A model generated the notes under the pieces. That model did not search any database, had not been told where the DNA came from, and saw only the letters and a list, made by a program, of their open reading frames with translations. Source: Ichthyophis bannanicus (Eukaryota > Chordata > Amphibia > Gymnophiona > Ichthyophiidae). Taken from it: a DNA stretch of 64,000 bases. How positions within the stretch are numbered: the stretch's first letter is position 1; every line of letters starts with the position of its first letter. The position numbers and the translations under genes were made by a program. The stretch covers positions 326,572,297 through 326,636,296 of the forward strand of contig CM066040.1 of assembly GCA_033557465.1 (NCBI GenBank), in the 5' to 3' direction. Positions 29,352 through 40,425 of this stretch are shown one piece after another.

Positions 29352-29427
29352 AACCCACCCACCTCCCCTAGGAGTTGTATCTCTTTCTCTTTCCTTTCCT
29401 CTCTCTATTGTCTCAGCTTTAAACTCG

Positions 29428-29564
29428 AACTGAGGAGAGTTGGTCAGGAAGGCGGGAAGGCAGCGCGCATGCGCTGTGGGAAGCCCCAAAAGCTTTCCTT
29501 CTGGGAAGCTGGGGAGCTTTCCCGCGCAGGCTCCGTCGGTTCCGACGTACCCATATGTGAGGAC
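29428..29564 (-). repeat. DIRS A right inverted terminal repeat
   Basis: Reverse complement of 25306-25442 with three mismatches. It is followed by the unique right terminal segment to 29612. Confidence 0.9.
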
Positions 29565-29612
29565 TATTCCTGCTGTTCCCAGAGATCACCTGTTACAGGT
29601 AAGCAACTGTGC

Positions 29613-29985
29613 TTTATGGCCTCAGCAATGGGCTCTCATGAGGCCAGGACACTTATGCACTGGTTCAACAACTGCTGAACAACCCGGAGAATGCTAGATT
29701 TTTGTCAAGAGTCATGTACATGGTCGATGCTTTATATATGGTTTGATTGGAAACTCCTCCAAGTCTATTTTGGCAAAAGTTGTGGCTAAGCAATGGCTCT
29801 GGCTTTGCAACTGGTCAGCAGATGCAACCTTCAAGTTGTGGCTGAGCAAGCTTTCCTTAGGGGCAGGTTGCTCTTTTGAGGAAGATCACAAGAGGTTGGT
29901 AAAGGACTTGGGTGAGTCCTGTCCTCAGAGGTTTCCTGAAGACAGGCCCATGTAGACTAGGTCTGAGAGGACTCATGCCCTCTTA
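29613..29985 (+). pseudogene. DIRS H gag, C-terminal part
   Basis: Continues the gag frame interrupted by DIRS A: FMASAMGSHEARTLMHWFNN, later VVAKQWLWLCNWSADATFKL and LVKDLGESCPQRF in shifted frames. A Ser/Ala/Trp-rich helical text like this occurs near the gag end. It stops where the LINE tail begins. Confidence 0.45.
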
Positions 29986-30178
29986 TTCTCCTGTTTAACA
30001 GCCTTATGGGTTATATCATTTCCCTTAAAGTACCCTAGTCCCTTCTTTGTTCTGCTGTCTGTCTTGAATAGATTGTAAGCTCTGTTGAGCAGCGACTATC
30101 TCTTACATGTTTATGTACAGCACTGTATATGCCTTGTAGTGCTATATAAATGATTAGTAATAATAGCAGTAGTAGTAG
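29986..30178 (+). mobile_element. L2-like family 2 LINE 3' end
   Basis: Short 3' UTR plus the tail GATTGTAAGCTCTGTTGAGC AGCGACT…GTGCTATATAAATGATTAG and AGTAGTAGTAGC repeats. Same family as 24700, 32515 and 46095. Confidence 0.65.
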
Positions 30179-30299
30179 CAAGGAGGTGCCCCCATTCAGC
30201 AAGGAGCCCAGGCAAAGCCTAGATAGGTCCAAGAAGGGCCAACCATTCAATGCTCTCAATGGTTGCATGATGCCTCAGCGACCATCGCTGTACTGATAA

Positions 30300-31370
30300 G
30301 CCCTCGCATGAGACCTGGCAGGTCCCCCCTGAGGTGCAGCTGGTATGGAGGCAGCTCAGAATACACCAATATCACATCAGACCAATGGGTTCTGAAAGTA
30401 CTGGATCAGAGTAAGTACTGGAGATTTTAGAGCTTCTGGGAGTCGTCTTTGTGGAGTCTCCCTTAGGCTTCCTGTGGAGGTCAACTCTAAAGTCTGCATT
30501 CCTCATTCCTGTATGGAAACCATCAGATCTATCATTGCGTCCATTCAGCCAGGGGAGTTTCTTATCTCCCTAAATCTAGCTGAAGCATACTTTCATATTC
30601 CCATCAGTGATTCCTCTGCTCCTGCATGTTGGGCCGGCACTTCCAGTTCTGGGCTCTGCCACAGCTTCTCGCACCTTCTCGAACGTGTTGGTGATTGTGG
30701 TGCCATTTCTGCACCAGCAAGGGATCCAGATTCATCCGTACCTGGACAACTGGTTTATTCAGTCAGACTATCATGCAGAAGTTGAAAGAGGACCCGGCCC
30801 AGGTGATTCATTGACTGGAATAGCTGGTGGTGGTAACCAATTATCCCAAGAGCAGTTTGAATCCGTCTCAGGATTTGGAATATCTGGGAGTTTGTTTCAA
30901 AACTCTACAGAGATGAGTCTTTCTTAAGTTTGAGAAGATGCAGAAGCTGAAGAGCCAAATCATGGAGTTTTGTGTGTGGCTTGCCACTCAGGCCTGGGGC
31001 TACCTGCACCTCTTTAAGGTCCATGGCGTTAATGTTGGAATTGGTCCCGGTCCCTTGGGTCAGAGTGCATATGTGCCCCTTATGGAGACATCTGCTATCT
31101 TTCTGGTCTCCTTACTCTTAGCTATTCTATCAGACCATTACCCTCCTCTGGAAAGTCAGGGAGCACTTGACATTGTGGCTTCACCTCGCCATATGATGAG
31201 CAGTATGCTATTGGAAACCCCAGATTAAGTAATAGTTACCTTGGATGCCAGGCTGAAAGTCTGGGGGGATCTACTATCTATACCAGATGGTTCAGAGTCT
31301 TTGGTCCCCCCCAGGAAGCCTCCTGGCTGATCAACTGACTGGCGACCAGAGTGATCCATCTGGCCCTAAT
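30300..31370 (+). pseudogene. DIRS H reverse transcriptase and RNase H start
   Basis: Degraded RT. EVNSKVCIPHSCMETIRSII, then LISLNLAEAYFHIPI (the SLDLKDAYxHIxI block), a broken VPFGLATASRTFSNVL, and PYLDNWFIQSDYH with the catalytic box as YLDN, so the second aspartate is lost. Then LEYLGVCF-like text and LVPWVRVHMRPL-like text in shifted frames. RNase H starts with VTLDARLKVWGDLL (about 31240). The frame is lost before the SINE at 31376. Confidence 0.65.
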
Positions 31371-31375
31371 AAAGT

Positions 31376-31613
31376 GGGGAAGTAGCCTAATGGTTAAGAA
31401 CACTGGCTTGGGAACCCAGAGACCAGGGTTTGATTCCCACAAGCACTCCTTGTGGCCCTGGGCAAGTCACTTAATCCGTTGCCTCAGAAAAATCCAAGTT
31501 ATCAATGTCCTTGTTTAATGTATATTACCAAGTTTAAGTTTCAATGTAAACTGCTTTGATTGAAATGATAAAGCAGTATATAAAACCTGTTAAATAAATA
31601 AAATAAAAATAAA
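31376..31613 (+). mobile_element. tRNA-derived SINE (copy 3)
   Basis: A box TAGCCTAATGG at 31383-31393, B box GGTTTGATTCC at 31427-31437, GGGCAAGTCACTTAATCC in the body, and a 3' end AAACTGCTTTGATTG…AAGCAGTATATAAAACC with AAATAAATAAAA. Same SINE family as 4188-4477 and 20659-20943. Confidence 0.9.
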
Positions 31614-32133
31614 GTTTCAGTGCTTGATAGAAGGCAAGGCTGACTGTGTGTTCTTGGACAATGTCATAGTAGTGGCATTTGTCAACAAGCAAGGAGGGAC
31701 CCAAAGTGCTGGGATGATGCTCGAGGCAGTCACCCTGTAGAGTTGGACAAAGAAGCACCTGGTAGTTCTGTTGGCATACCACATACCGGGGGTCAACAAC
31801 ATTCAGGAACTGAGCTCACACACCTTCAGTCTGATATTGTGAAGTGGGGGAGGGGGGCGCTCCTGGTGTTCAGTTTGATGATTATGTGGGAGAATGCCAA
31901 GGAGACAAATTTTTTCAGTCACTGCAGGATTGGATGCTCCGTTTCAGGTGTGGCCACATGAGTGGCTTCTGTATGTCTTCCCCCCATGGTCCTTGGTGAG
32001 CTGCCTCCTTTGCAGGATTCAATTTCATCCAAGCTTGGTGATTCTCATAGCCTCAGACTGGCTGCGCAGGCCATGGTACACAGATCTAATGGGTCTGCTA
32101 GCCAGGTCCCTCCCTCTTGCTGCCTCAGGAGAG
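31614..32133 (+). pseudogene. DIRS H RNase H end and connection region
   Basis: FLDNVIVVAFVNKQGGTQSA (RNase H SDNxxxVxYINKQGG block) at about 31660-31720, HIPGVNNIQELSSHTF (the HVxGxxNxxADxLS block) at about 31778-31830, then PHEWLLYVFPPWSLV and VILIASDWLRRPWYTDLM at 31950-32100. The last block matches DIRS F. Ends at the CR1. Confidence 0.65.
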
Positions 32134-32514
32134 GGGCCAAATGATGAAAATGGGAAACAATATAAGCACTGGCATGTTAGATGCAAGGCATTGATAAGGC
32201 AAGTGAAGAGAGAATTTGAAATAAAGTTTGCCATGGAAGCAAAAACGTATAATAAAAACTTTTGCAAGTACATTCGTAGCAAAATACCCGTGAGAGAGTC
32301 AGTTGGACCACTGACTGAAAGAGGCATAAAAGGGGCACTAAGGGAGGAGAAGGCCACAGGAGAGGCTGAATGGATTCTTTACTTCAGTCTTTACTGACGT
32401 AGAGAAGTTACCCATGCCTGAAATGGTATTTAAAGGTGATATATCAGAAGAATTGAAAGAAATATCAATAAACCGGGAGGATGTTCTAGCAAAATTGTCT
32501 TCCTCCCATCCTGG
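32134..32514 (+). pseudogene. CR1 ORF2 fragment between endonuclease and RT
   Basis: YKHWHVRCKALIRQVKREFE, NKNFCKYIRSKIPVRESVGPL, then in a shifted frame DVEKLPMPEMVFKGDISEEL. This is the linker between endonuclease and RT in CR1-clade ORF2. Both ends are truncated. It interrupts the DIRS H connection region on its left. Confidence 0.65.
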
Positions 32515-32884
32515 GTCCTGACCACTACTATTAGTGCCACAAGGCACACACAGCGCTGTACAGCCGCATATAAAAGACAGCCCCTGCTCATCAGAGCTTA
32601 CAAGCTAATCAATAGATGAAGACAAGGGTACAGTATGAAAGGGTACTGAGACAGAAGGAGAACAAAAGATTAAGATACAAAAGCGGCCTGCAAGAGGTGA
32701 GCCTTTAGCATGGATTTGAATAGGGGGAGAGATGACATAATGATACAGGTAGTTGGTTCCAAGCATAAGGAGCAGCAAGGTGAAAGGATCAAAGTCTGGA
32801 ATTGGCTGTTGAAGAAAAGGGCAAAGGGAGAAGCAAGCCAGTAGAGGAGCGGACTTCACAAGGAGGGGTGTAGGGAGGGAGAAG
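32515..32884 (-). mobile_element. L2-like family 2 LINE 3' end (inverted)
   Basis: The minus strand encodes SFHLAAPYAWNQLP and PLFKSMLKAHLLQAAF (about 32790-32690) in a broken frame, the same C-terminal block as 45880-46010. It then carries the AGCAGGGGCTGTC tail and GCGCTGTGTGTGCC near 32515-32600. Confidence 0.65.
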
Positions 32885-35800
32885 AGCGTGGCCCTTAGGC
32901 GTGGTCTGCGTAAGCAAGACTGATCGTCGGCCTCCCTTTGCAACTCAGCAATTCTCCGTGGCCTGCATACACAGTGTCTCAGGGACTTTATTATATCCCA
33001 GGTATGTTGTAATAACCTGCGAGTAATTGGACATGTCTCCAACGGTGACTATTTTCACTATATCTGTATTAGCCTTTAGAGGCGTCTCATAGTACTATGC
33101 ATGCATCATCTGACCATAGTTTCTGCATTTCCACATTGTACTAGTATGTTACATTTAATGCATTTATCTGTACCAGATCTAACTTCATATAGTGCACACA
33201 CTCTATATAAGAATGCCAGTGGACAAAAGTGAGAACTAGTCACTGAAGCTCATCAACCACTGTTATTGTTAATTTCATTGTTTTCCTGCCACTGCTATTG
33301 TGATTATCATTGTACTGTATCTCTGACATCACTAGCGTTAGTAGCATTGCTCTCCTCCATAACCTAGAACTAGGAGAGGTCATCTACTCTCTTCCTCGCG
33401 TGACAAAAGACACAGCCACCCGAGCAGAACTCTCCCTAGCCAAGGGACACACCAACTCACACTTCCTACACACTCCCCTGCCTCACCTGAACTGGCTCAG
33501 AAAGACCCAACATGGAGCATACAATCATCACCCTAATTAGTCTTTACCTTCTACTCACAATCTTGCCTTCCAGCTCACTGGCACTACTTACAACACAGAA
33601 TCACATCCCAATAGTGTCATCCGGCAGCAGAAAAGGGACGGCTGATTTCCATAACTACTCTCATGGAGATAACCATCCATACCGCCACCATCTATTACAC
33701 ATTCCACTACAAAACTCTTTGAAAGCCAAACAAAGTAAAAGCTCACACACTAGCAGCCTGAAGTGTGCACTTATTAACTCTCGCTCACTTCGCAAAAAAT
33801 GGCCAGCAATCACCGAAACGATAATGTCTCACAAATTAGATATCATCATGATCACTGAGTCTTGGCTCTCACCGGAAGACAACACCATACTCAATCAACT
33901 ACTACCACCCAACTTCGTTGCCTTCACCAGCCACAGGCAACACAAAAGGGTGGGAGGAGTGGTCATCATCTCCAGATCTGACCTTCAATTCAAATTGGTT
34001 GAATCCAACAGCATCAATACCCTTGAAACACTTACTGTCTCCAACAGCACATGCTCTATAAACCTGATCTACAGAGCGCCCTCTGCGGATCCGGACAACC
34101 TGTCGACTATCATAAACATAGCATCCAACGCCCAGGGCCCTAACAAACCAAATTGGATCTTAGGTGACTTCAATCTGCCATCCCTACAGGACAACCAGGC
34201 AGCGGCATTCATAGAAGCCCTAGACATCTTGGGATACACCCAATTGGTACAAGAACCCACTCACTCTAAGGGTAACATTCTTGACCTCATATTCGCCCCA
34301 CAAGCAGTTCTCCAGCAAGCACCAAATATCACGCTATCACTGACAGCAGTACCATGGTCTGACCATAAGCTCATCACCTTTCAGATTCCCACCCTCATCA
34401 AACCACAAAGACCCAACGTGGATCTAAGTAAGAACTCCAACCCAACTGCCAGATCTTTTCACCCGTTTAACAAAGAACACATCCTGGCCGAAATGGACAC
34501 ACTCCGTGATAAGACTTCACTAGACCTAGAGGAGCTAATCACCACTTGGAACAGTAAACTCAGCGCAATTGCAATCCGTCCCCCAACAAAGAAAGCCCCA
34601 TACAAAAGAGCATCTGCACCATGGTTTACAGCTGACCTAAGGGCATCACTAACCCTCCTAAGGAGGCTGGAAAAACGATGGAGGAAATCACGTACCAGTA
34701 GTGACCAAGCAACATACATTCAGCATTTACATACACATCGCAAGGCTATCACTGACAAGATGAAACAACATCACACAGACACCCTGAAACGGTCATTAAA
34801 TAAGCCACATGACCTCTTCAACTTGGTTAAATCTCTTGCCAAAAGAACCTACCCCTGAGCACCTTGGAGGTATACACCCTCAGGACTACGCCATCTTTAT
34901 GCAATCTAAAATGTGCAAAACTGACAAAATGGTGATACCAGACCCCCCCCCGACGATCAAGAGTTACCAGCATCTCTAACTGCCTTTGTGACACCTTCCA
35001 AAAGAATTATTGAAGACACCATTTCAGCCCTGAACACCTCCACTGCATACTCTGACCCCTGTCCAGCATTCTGGATAAAAGAGCTGCGATGTGACCTCGC
35101 CCCGATCTTAGCTAGTATGATAGGCCAATCTTTTAGCACCGGGTCTTTTCCCTCCACGCTCAAACAGACCTCAGTCAGACCTCTGTTGAAGAACGCCAAA
35201 CTAGACCCACAAAAGGTGGAGTCATACAGACCCATATCCAGCATCCCGATGCTCGCTAAAATCATTGAAAAGATAGTGTACAAGCAGCTACAGGACCATA
35301 TCGATACCTACGCCCCTCTGGACTCATCCCAGCACGGATTCAGAGAGTCACATGGAGTTGAAACTCTACTCACAACCCTTTTTGACACCATAATTTCAGG
35401 CATTGACAACATACGTCAAGGATTTGCACTCATCTTTTTGGACATAGCGGCGGCATTCGACTCGGTTTGCCACGAGATTCTCCTATGTCGGCTAAGAGAA
35501 AAAGGCATCGGTGGGACAGCTCTTGAGTGGTGCAGATCTTACCTCTCTGGAAGATGGCAATACGTTCGAACAGATGGGTCCACATCCGATCCATTCCCAC
35601 AAAGTCAAGGAGTACCTCAAGGATCCTCACTTTCATCTCTTATGTTCAACATCTATATCCAACCCATCTGTAACATCATTAGATCGTTCAATGTAAGTTG
35701 CATGATATACGCGGATGATGTCCTACTGTACATGCCAATATCCCTGGATAGCCCTGACCTTACCCCTCTGTCTAAGTGCTTCAACACAATATCCGATTGG

Positions 35801-36046
35801 CTCCTATCTCAAAATCTGCGCATCCAGCATAAGAAAACTGAGGTCATGTTCATCTCGAGAAACCCCAAGTTCACACCACCCAGCTATCTGAAAGTGAATA
35901 ACGCCGAGCTGCAAGTGAAATCTACGATACGCTACCTCGGAGTGACATTGGATCAGAACCTCAACATGAAGCAACACACAGCCAACAGTACTAGAGCAAT
36001 CTACTTCAAAATCAGATCCCTCAGACACTTACGCCCATTATTTATT
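32885..36046 (+). mobile_element. L2-like LINE copy 3, main part
   Basis: Begins with the family's junction motif GCGTGGCCCTTAGGCG (32885), so the promoter monomers are missing. It continues with a 5' UTR of about 620 bp, the ORF from 33512, and breaks at 36046 in …RHLRP where an inverted LINE (copy 4) is inserted. The rest of the copy is at 40426-41213. Confidence 0.85.
33512..36046 (+). pseudogene. LINE copy 3 ORF (leader, endonuclease, RT), two frame breaks
   Basis: ATG 33512 opens with a hydrophobic leader (residues 4-20, then SLAL and IPIV) like the other copies. Endonuclease: NSRSLRKKW, TESWL, GDFNLP, WSDHK. The frame shifts at about 34840 (an extra base after LAK) and again at the C-run 34943-34952. 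RT is then open from 34988: SYRPISSIPMLAKIIEKIVY, HGFRESHGVETLL, LIFLDIAAAFDSV, GVPQGSSLS and YADD (at about 35706). It is interrupted at 36046. The continuation is LLEPGDFRTIYQALL at 40432. Close relative of copy 2. Confidence 0.85.
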
Positions 36047-36282
36047 TTATTTTATTTATTTACATTTCTTATATACCGCACTATTTGACATCAGCGCGGT
36101 TTACATCAAACAAAACATTTCAGTACACAAAAATGTCTGAGTTACATTAAACAGGGTTAACAACTTGGACAACAGGGTAATTTTACAACTCAGGTAAATA
36201 AACTTTGATTGTAGTGTAAACTATTTACATCAATAAGTTAGGGCACCATTGAGACGTAATGGTCAGTTGAGCGTTGAACTTA

Positions 36283-39200
36283 CTAAGTGGGGAATTCAGG
36301 GTCAATGGGTGATTCAGAGTTTCTATAACTAACAGTGATGGGTCGTGATTCTGCACTCACTGGGAAGTATATAAGGAATAGGTAATGTTTGAGGGCCTTT
36401 CTGAATTGGAGTATGCTGGTAATTGCTCTAATATCAGGTGGCAGCATATTCCAAAGCTTCGGGGCACGGAGACTGAAAGCTCTGTTTGCTGTTGATGAGG
36501 TGCTTTTTGTAAGTTCACGGGGAACCAATAGCGTATTTAATGCCATTGATCTTCTTGATCTATTAGAAGAAATGGGTTTGATGAGATCAGTTAATGATGT
36601 GGATGAGAGACTATTTACCGCTTTGAAGGTAAGTAGTAATGTCTTGAAAATGATCCTGGCCTGTACAGGAAGCCAGTGCAACTGCTTCAGAAGGGGCGAC
36701 ACATGCTCACTCCTAGATGCCCCATAGAGAATCCTCGCAGCGCTATTCATTGCAAGCTGTAAAGGGTTCAAGGTGGATTGAGGGAGGCCTAGCAAAATGA
36801 CATTAGCATAGTCAAAGTGGGGCATGATCAGAGCCTGGTAGATGGTACGGAAATCCTCAGGTTCAAGCAGTGGGCGAAGGTGTCTTAGTGATCGGATTTT
36901 GTAGTATATGGATCTTACCGTGTTAGCTATATGCGCCTTCATGTCCAGGTTCTGATCGAGTGTAACACCCAGGTAACGTATTTGCTGTTTTGATTGTAGC
37001 TCAGCATCTTTCACCTTAAGGAATTGTGGAGGGCTGAAGTTCGGGTTCTTTGACATGAAAAGCACCTCTGTCTTCTTATGTTGAATCCGGAGGTTTTGTG
37101 ATAGGAGCCATTCCGATATGGCGTCAAAGCAGTTGCTCAGAGGGGACAGGTCCAAATTGTCAATGTTGAAAGGCATATAAAGCAGGACGTCGTCCGCATA
37201 TATCATGCAACCAACATTGAAAGACCGGATGATCTTGCAAATAGGTTGCATATAAATATTGAACAACAAAGCAGAGAGAGAGGAGCCTTGTGGGACCCCT
37301 TGCCATTGGTGGAATGGATCAGACATCACTCCCCCAGCACGAACATGTTGCCATCTTTCGGATAAGTACGATCTGCACCACTCAAGGGCAGTTCCGCCTA
37401 CTCCTTTCTCCTTCAGCCGTAATAGGAGGAGGTCATGGCTCACAGAGTCAAAAGCAGCGGCTATGTCCAGGAACACAAGTGCGAAACCCTGTCGGATGTT
37501 GTTGATACCAGAAATTATGGTATTGAGGAGAGCTGTGAGGAGAGTCTCTACACCATGTGACTCTCTGAAGCCATGTTGGCAAGGATCCAATGGAGCATTG
37601 GTATCGATGTGGTCTTGCAATTGACATTGTACCTCCTTTTCTATTAACTTCGCGAGAAAAGGTATACTTGAGATGGGTCTGTAGGAGTCTACCTTTTGAG
37701 GATCTAACTTACAGTTTTTCAGGAGAGGTCTGATGGAAGTTTGCTTGAGGGCAGATGGGAATGTACCGGAGTTGAAAGACAGGTTTACTATTTTAGTTAT
37801 TATTGGGCTGAATTCACAACGCAGATCCCTTATCCAGAAGGCTGGGCAGGGGTCCGTCTGAGCAGTTGTGGAATTGAGAGACATGATCAGATCCTCAATT
37901 CGCTTCTTGGTAGGGGTAGAAAACATGGTTAGAGCTGTTTGGCAATCTTGATCTGTGGGGGTTAATTTTAATGGAGGTTTATTTGTTTGTGTAAGCTTGG
38001 ATTGTAGGTAGGCTGCGAAGTCTTGAGGATGGATCTCGCCTTGCTTTTCAGGGGCTGGCTCTTTAGATAAGGTCTTGACTAGGTTAAACAAATCATGAGG
38101 TTTGTTTAGAGCCCGCCTCAAGGTGTCCGTGTGGTACCGCTTCATTTTCTCTGAGATGGCCTTGCGGTGGATGGATAGCTGATTGAGGTAGGCTGCCTGG
38201 TCTGCTGTTGAGCGAGACCGACGCCAGCGCTTCTCGAGGTTCCGTAGTTGGGATAGTGATCTTCTCAGGTCATCTGTGTACCATGGTGCCGAAGCTCTCT
38301 TTCTAGGCAGCCTGTTGAGTGATGGTCGTATTGCAATCGAATTAAGACTGGTGTTCCAGCAGGTGATTAGATCTTCTATTTCTAGGGAGGCCTTGTTACG
38401 GAGTGAGCATGTTCCAGCAAGGATGCGATCTCTGTTGAAAGGAAGAAAGCTCCTAGCCAGAGATTTGGGGCTGTTATCCGGAGCATTGTTAGTCATTGAA
38501 TGTCTGTTGTGCGTAGGGATTTGGAAAAAGATGAGTTTATGATCTGACCACGGTACATCAGTAATAGATATCGCGGCAGTATAAGATTGGGTGTTTAAGG
38601 ACTGTGGGGCAAAGATAAGATCAAGGGTGTTTCCCTTTACATGGGTAGGTTCATGGATTAGTTGTTGGTATCCCAGGGATTCAAGTGCTTCGAGGAAGGC
38701 GGAAGAGTGACTATCTTGGAGAGCTGGCAGGTTAAAATCACCCACAATCCAAGTTGGGATATTAGGATTCTGAATGTTGGATGCCAGATCTATAATGGCT
38801 GGAAGGACTTCTGGGGAGGATGAAGGTGCTCTGTATAGAAGGCTTATTGTGCATAATTTGTTGGAGATAGAAACTAACTCGAGGTGGTCGGATCTAGGGG
38901 TATCTTTCAGCTGGAACTGAAGGTCTGATCTGGAGAGAATGAGCACGCCCCCTCCTCGCTTGTTTTGTCTGTGGCTGGCAAACACTGAGAAATTTGGTGG
39001 AAGAAGTTGGTTAAGTAGCACATTGTCTTCTGCAGAAAGCCACGTTTCAGTAACCATGAGAATATCAAGGTTATGTAGGGAAATAGTATCCACAACCACC
39101 GGCCATTTCGTACGAATTGAACGGGCATTGATGAGGGCACATTTGAGGCTTTGTGAGTAGAGGCTTTCGTCTTGTTTGGCTTTCGTCTAAAGTTGGAGTG

Positions 39201-39390
39201 GAATGTATATTAGATGCTGGTGAAGTGCCCGAGAGTTCCCATTATAACTGAACTTAGGTGAACCTGACGCTCTTTTTCCATGGCCGTATAGGATTGGGAT
39301 CTGGTTGCCCTCAAGGGTTAGAGCTTGGGAGAATGAGAGGCAGAAGGAGAAGATTAGGTAACAGCCCGTTAGGGTAATAGGGGAACCCAT
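36283..39390 (-). pseudogene. LINE copy 4 ORF, single premature stop
   Basis: From ATG 39390 (preferred over 39399 by comparison with the relatives) the frame is open to 36283 except for one TAG at 39187-39189, which lies between the leader and the endonuclease. Without that stop it would be about 1,035 residues. The N-terminal hydrophobic run (residues 4-20) is followed by IPIL. Endonuclease: NARSIRTKW, TETWL, GDFNLPAL, WSDHK. RT: SYRPISSIPFLAKLIEKEVQ, HGFRESHGVETLL, LVFLDIAAAFDSV, YADDVLLYMP. C terminus: LHWLPVQAR, LWNMLPPDIRA. Initiation downstream of the stop at Met 39099 would give 938 residues and begin inside the endonuclease. Confidence 0.9.
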
Positions 39391-40074
39391 CTTACTCACT
39401 CTGAATGTAGTCGCAGAGACAATGAGATATTACTAGTGAGTGGGAGAGATTTGTGAGAATTCAGTAGGGCTATTTCTCATTGGCAACGAAAACAAGAAAA
39501 TTCTCTTATTCTGGGTATAGAATGGTTATGGAATACAGATCAATTATTCAAGTAACACAGTTTATACAGGCAAGATTTAACATTAGCAGACTAGACTAAC
39601 CTAGATAGCATACAGGCTGCCTGCAAGAGGGTAAAGGAAGTATCTATTCAGAGTGAAAACAAAAGCACAATCTATTGCTTTAGGTATAGATTAGTTATTA
39701 TATGCATCTATAATAGGCCCACAAGTTATTATATGCATATATAATAGCACAAGTAATACAGATTAGGCAGGCAGGATGATATATAGAAGATTAGATTGCG
39801 CGGGATGTTTAAAAGGCTGTCTGCAGGAATGCAAAGAGAAGTATCTGTTTAGAGTGGATACAAAGTTAACAGATCACTAAGTATAGTAAAACAGAGTTAC
39901 CAGCTTGTTGGCAGACAGCATTCATTGATGTTTCAGGTTGAACAGGCTGCTCTTCGCTATTTAGTCAGCTCTTCCGGAGGACCTGAGCAGCTCTTCAGTG
40001 AACATTAAACAATTGTAGATGGTGCTGACAGTACCTAGAGAGCTTCCTCAAAGAATTCGGTCACAGACTACTAA

Positions 40075-40425
40075 TCGGCGCCACGGACCTCGCCTAAGGG
40101 CCGCGCCAAAGGGCCCTCTGGCGAGGTCCTCAGGCGCGGGCCCGACCAGGCGCGGGCCCGCCTGGCAGCGGCTTCCTCTTGTGCTGGCCTGCTGCTCCTC
40201 CCCCTCCCACAGCCCCGACTGGGCTGGAGGTGCTTCTCGGGAGGGCCGGATGGCCTGGCGGCTTTTCACTCCCCGATCAGGGGAAGAAGATGGTGGCTCT
40301 GTTTTCCCGCCGGCAGCGGCTTCCTCTTGTGCTGGCCTGCTGCTCCTCCCCCTCCCACAGCCCCGACTGGGCTGGAGGTGCTTCTCGGGAGGGACGGATG
40401 GCCTGGCGGCTTTTCACACCACCCA
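40075..40425 (-). promoter_or_regulatory. LINE copy 4 promoter monomers and junction motif
   Basis: Two tandem units of period 148 bp (starting 40164 and 40312, both GGCAGCGGCTTCCTCTTGTG on the plus strand), the second truncated at about 40425. They are preceded by the inverted form of the GC-rich junction motif (CGCCTAAGGGCCGCGCC… GTCCTCAGGCG). The units share short blocks with the 151-bp monomers of copy 2 (CGGGGCTGTGGGAGGG) but are otherwise diverged. Confidence 0.75.

Larger units (their letters stand above)
25281..29612 (+). mobile_element. DIRS copy A: complete ends, internal deletion
   Basis: A 4,332-bp DIRS element. Left end TATCTCCAGGAACAAGCAGG, right end …GTAAGCAACTGTGC. Inverted terminal repeats (25306-25442 and 29428-29564) differ at only three positions. 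The internal complementary region lies at 29256-29351. Gag and RT are open. A deletion of about 1.3 kb relative to copy B removes the RNase H end, the connection and the N-terminal recombinase. Removing the element joins GCC to TTTATG and restores the gag frame of DIRS H, so the insertion was exact and made no target duplication, as known for DIRS. Confidence 0.9.
23160..32133 (+). mobile_element. Old DIRS-type element (copy H), heavily interrupted
   Basis: Degraded DIRS body in the order gag (23400-25280 and 29613-29985), RT (about 30300-31210), RNase H (31220-31370 and 31614-31800) and the RNase H-recombinase connection (31950-32130). It is interrupted by LINE tails (24700-24810, 29986-30178), DIRS A (25281-29612) and a SINE (31376-31613). 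Its connection region (WPHEWLLYVFPPWSLV, LVILIASDWLRRPWYTDLM) is closer to DIRS F (43680-43820) than to A or B. The recombinase is cut off by a CR1 at about 32140. Confidence 0.6.
36047..40425 (-). mobile_element. Full-length L2-like LINE copy 4 (inverted in copy 3)
   Basis: Minus-strand element of about 4.38 kb. The 3' end is at 36047-36110 (TATTTATTTTATTTTATT and the inverted hairpin CTTATATACCGCAC…CGCGGTTTAC). The ORF spans 39390-36283, the 5' UTR runs to about 40075, the junction motif is at 40080-40130, and the two 148-bp promoter monomers are at 40164-40425. It splits the copy 3 ORF at codon-level precision (…RHLRP / LLEPGDFRT…). Confidence 0.85.
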
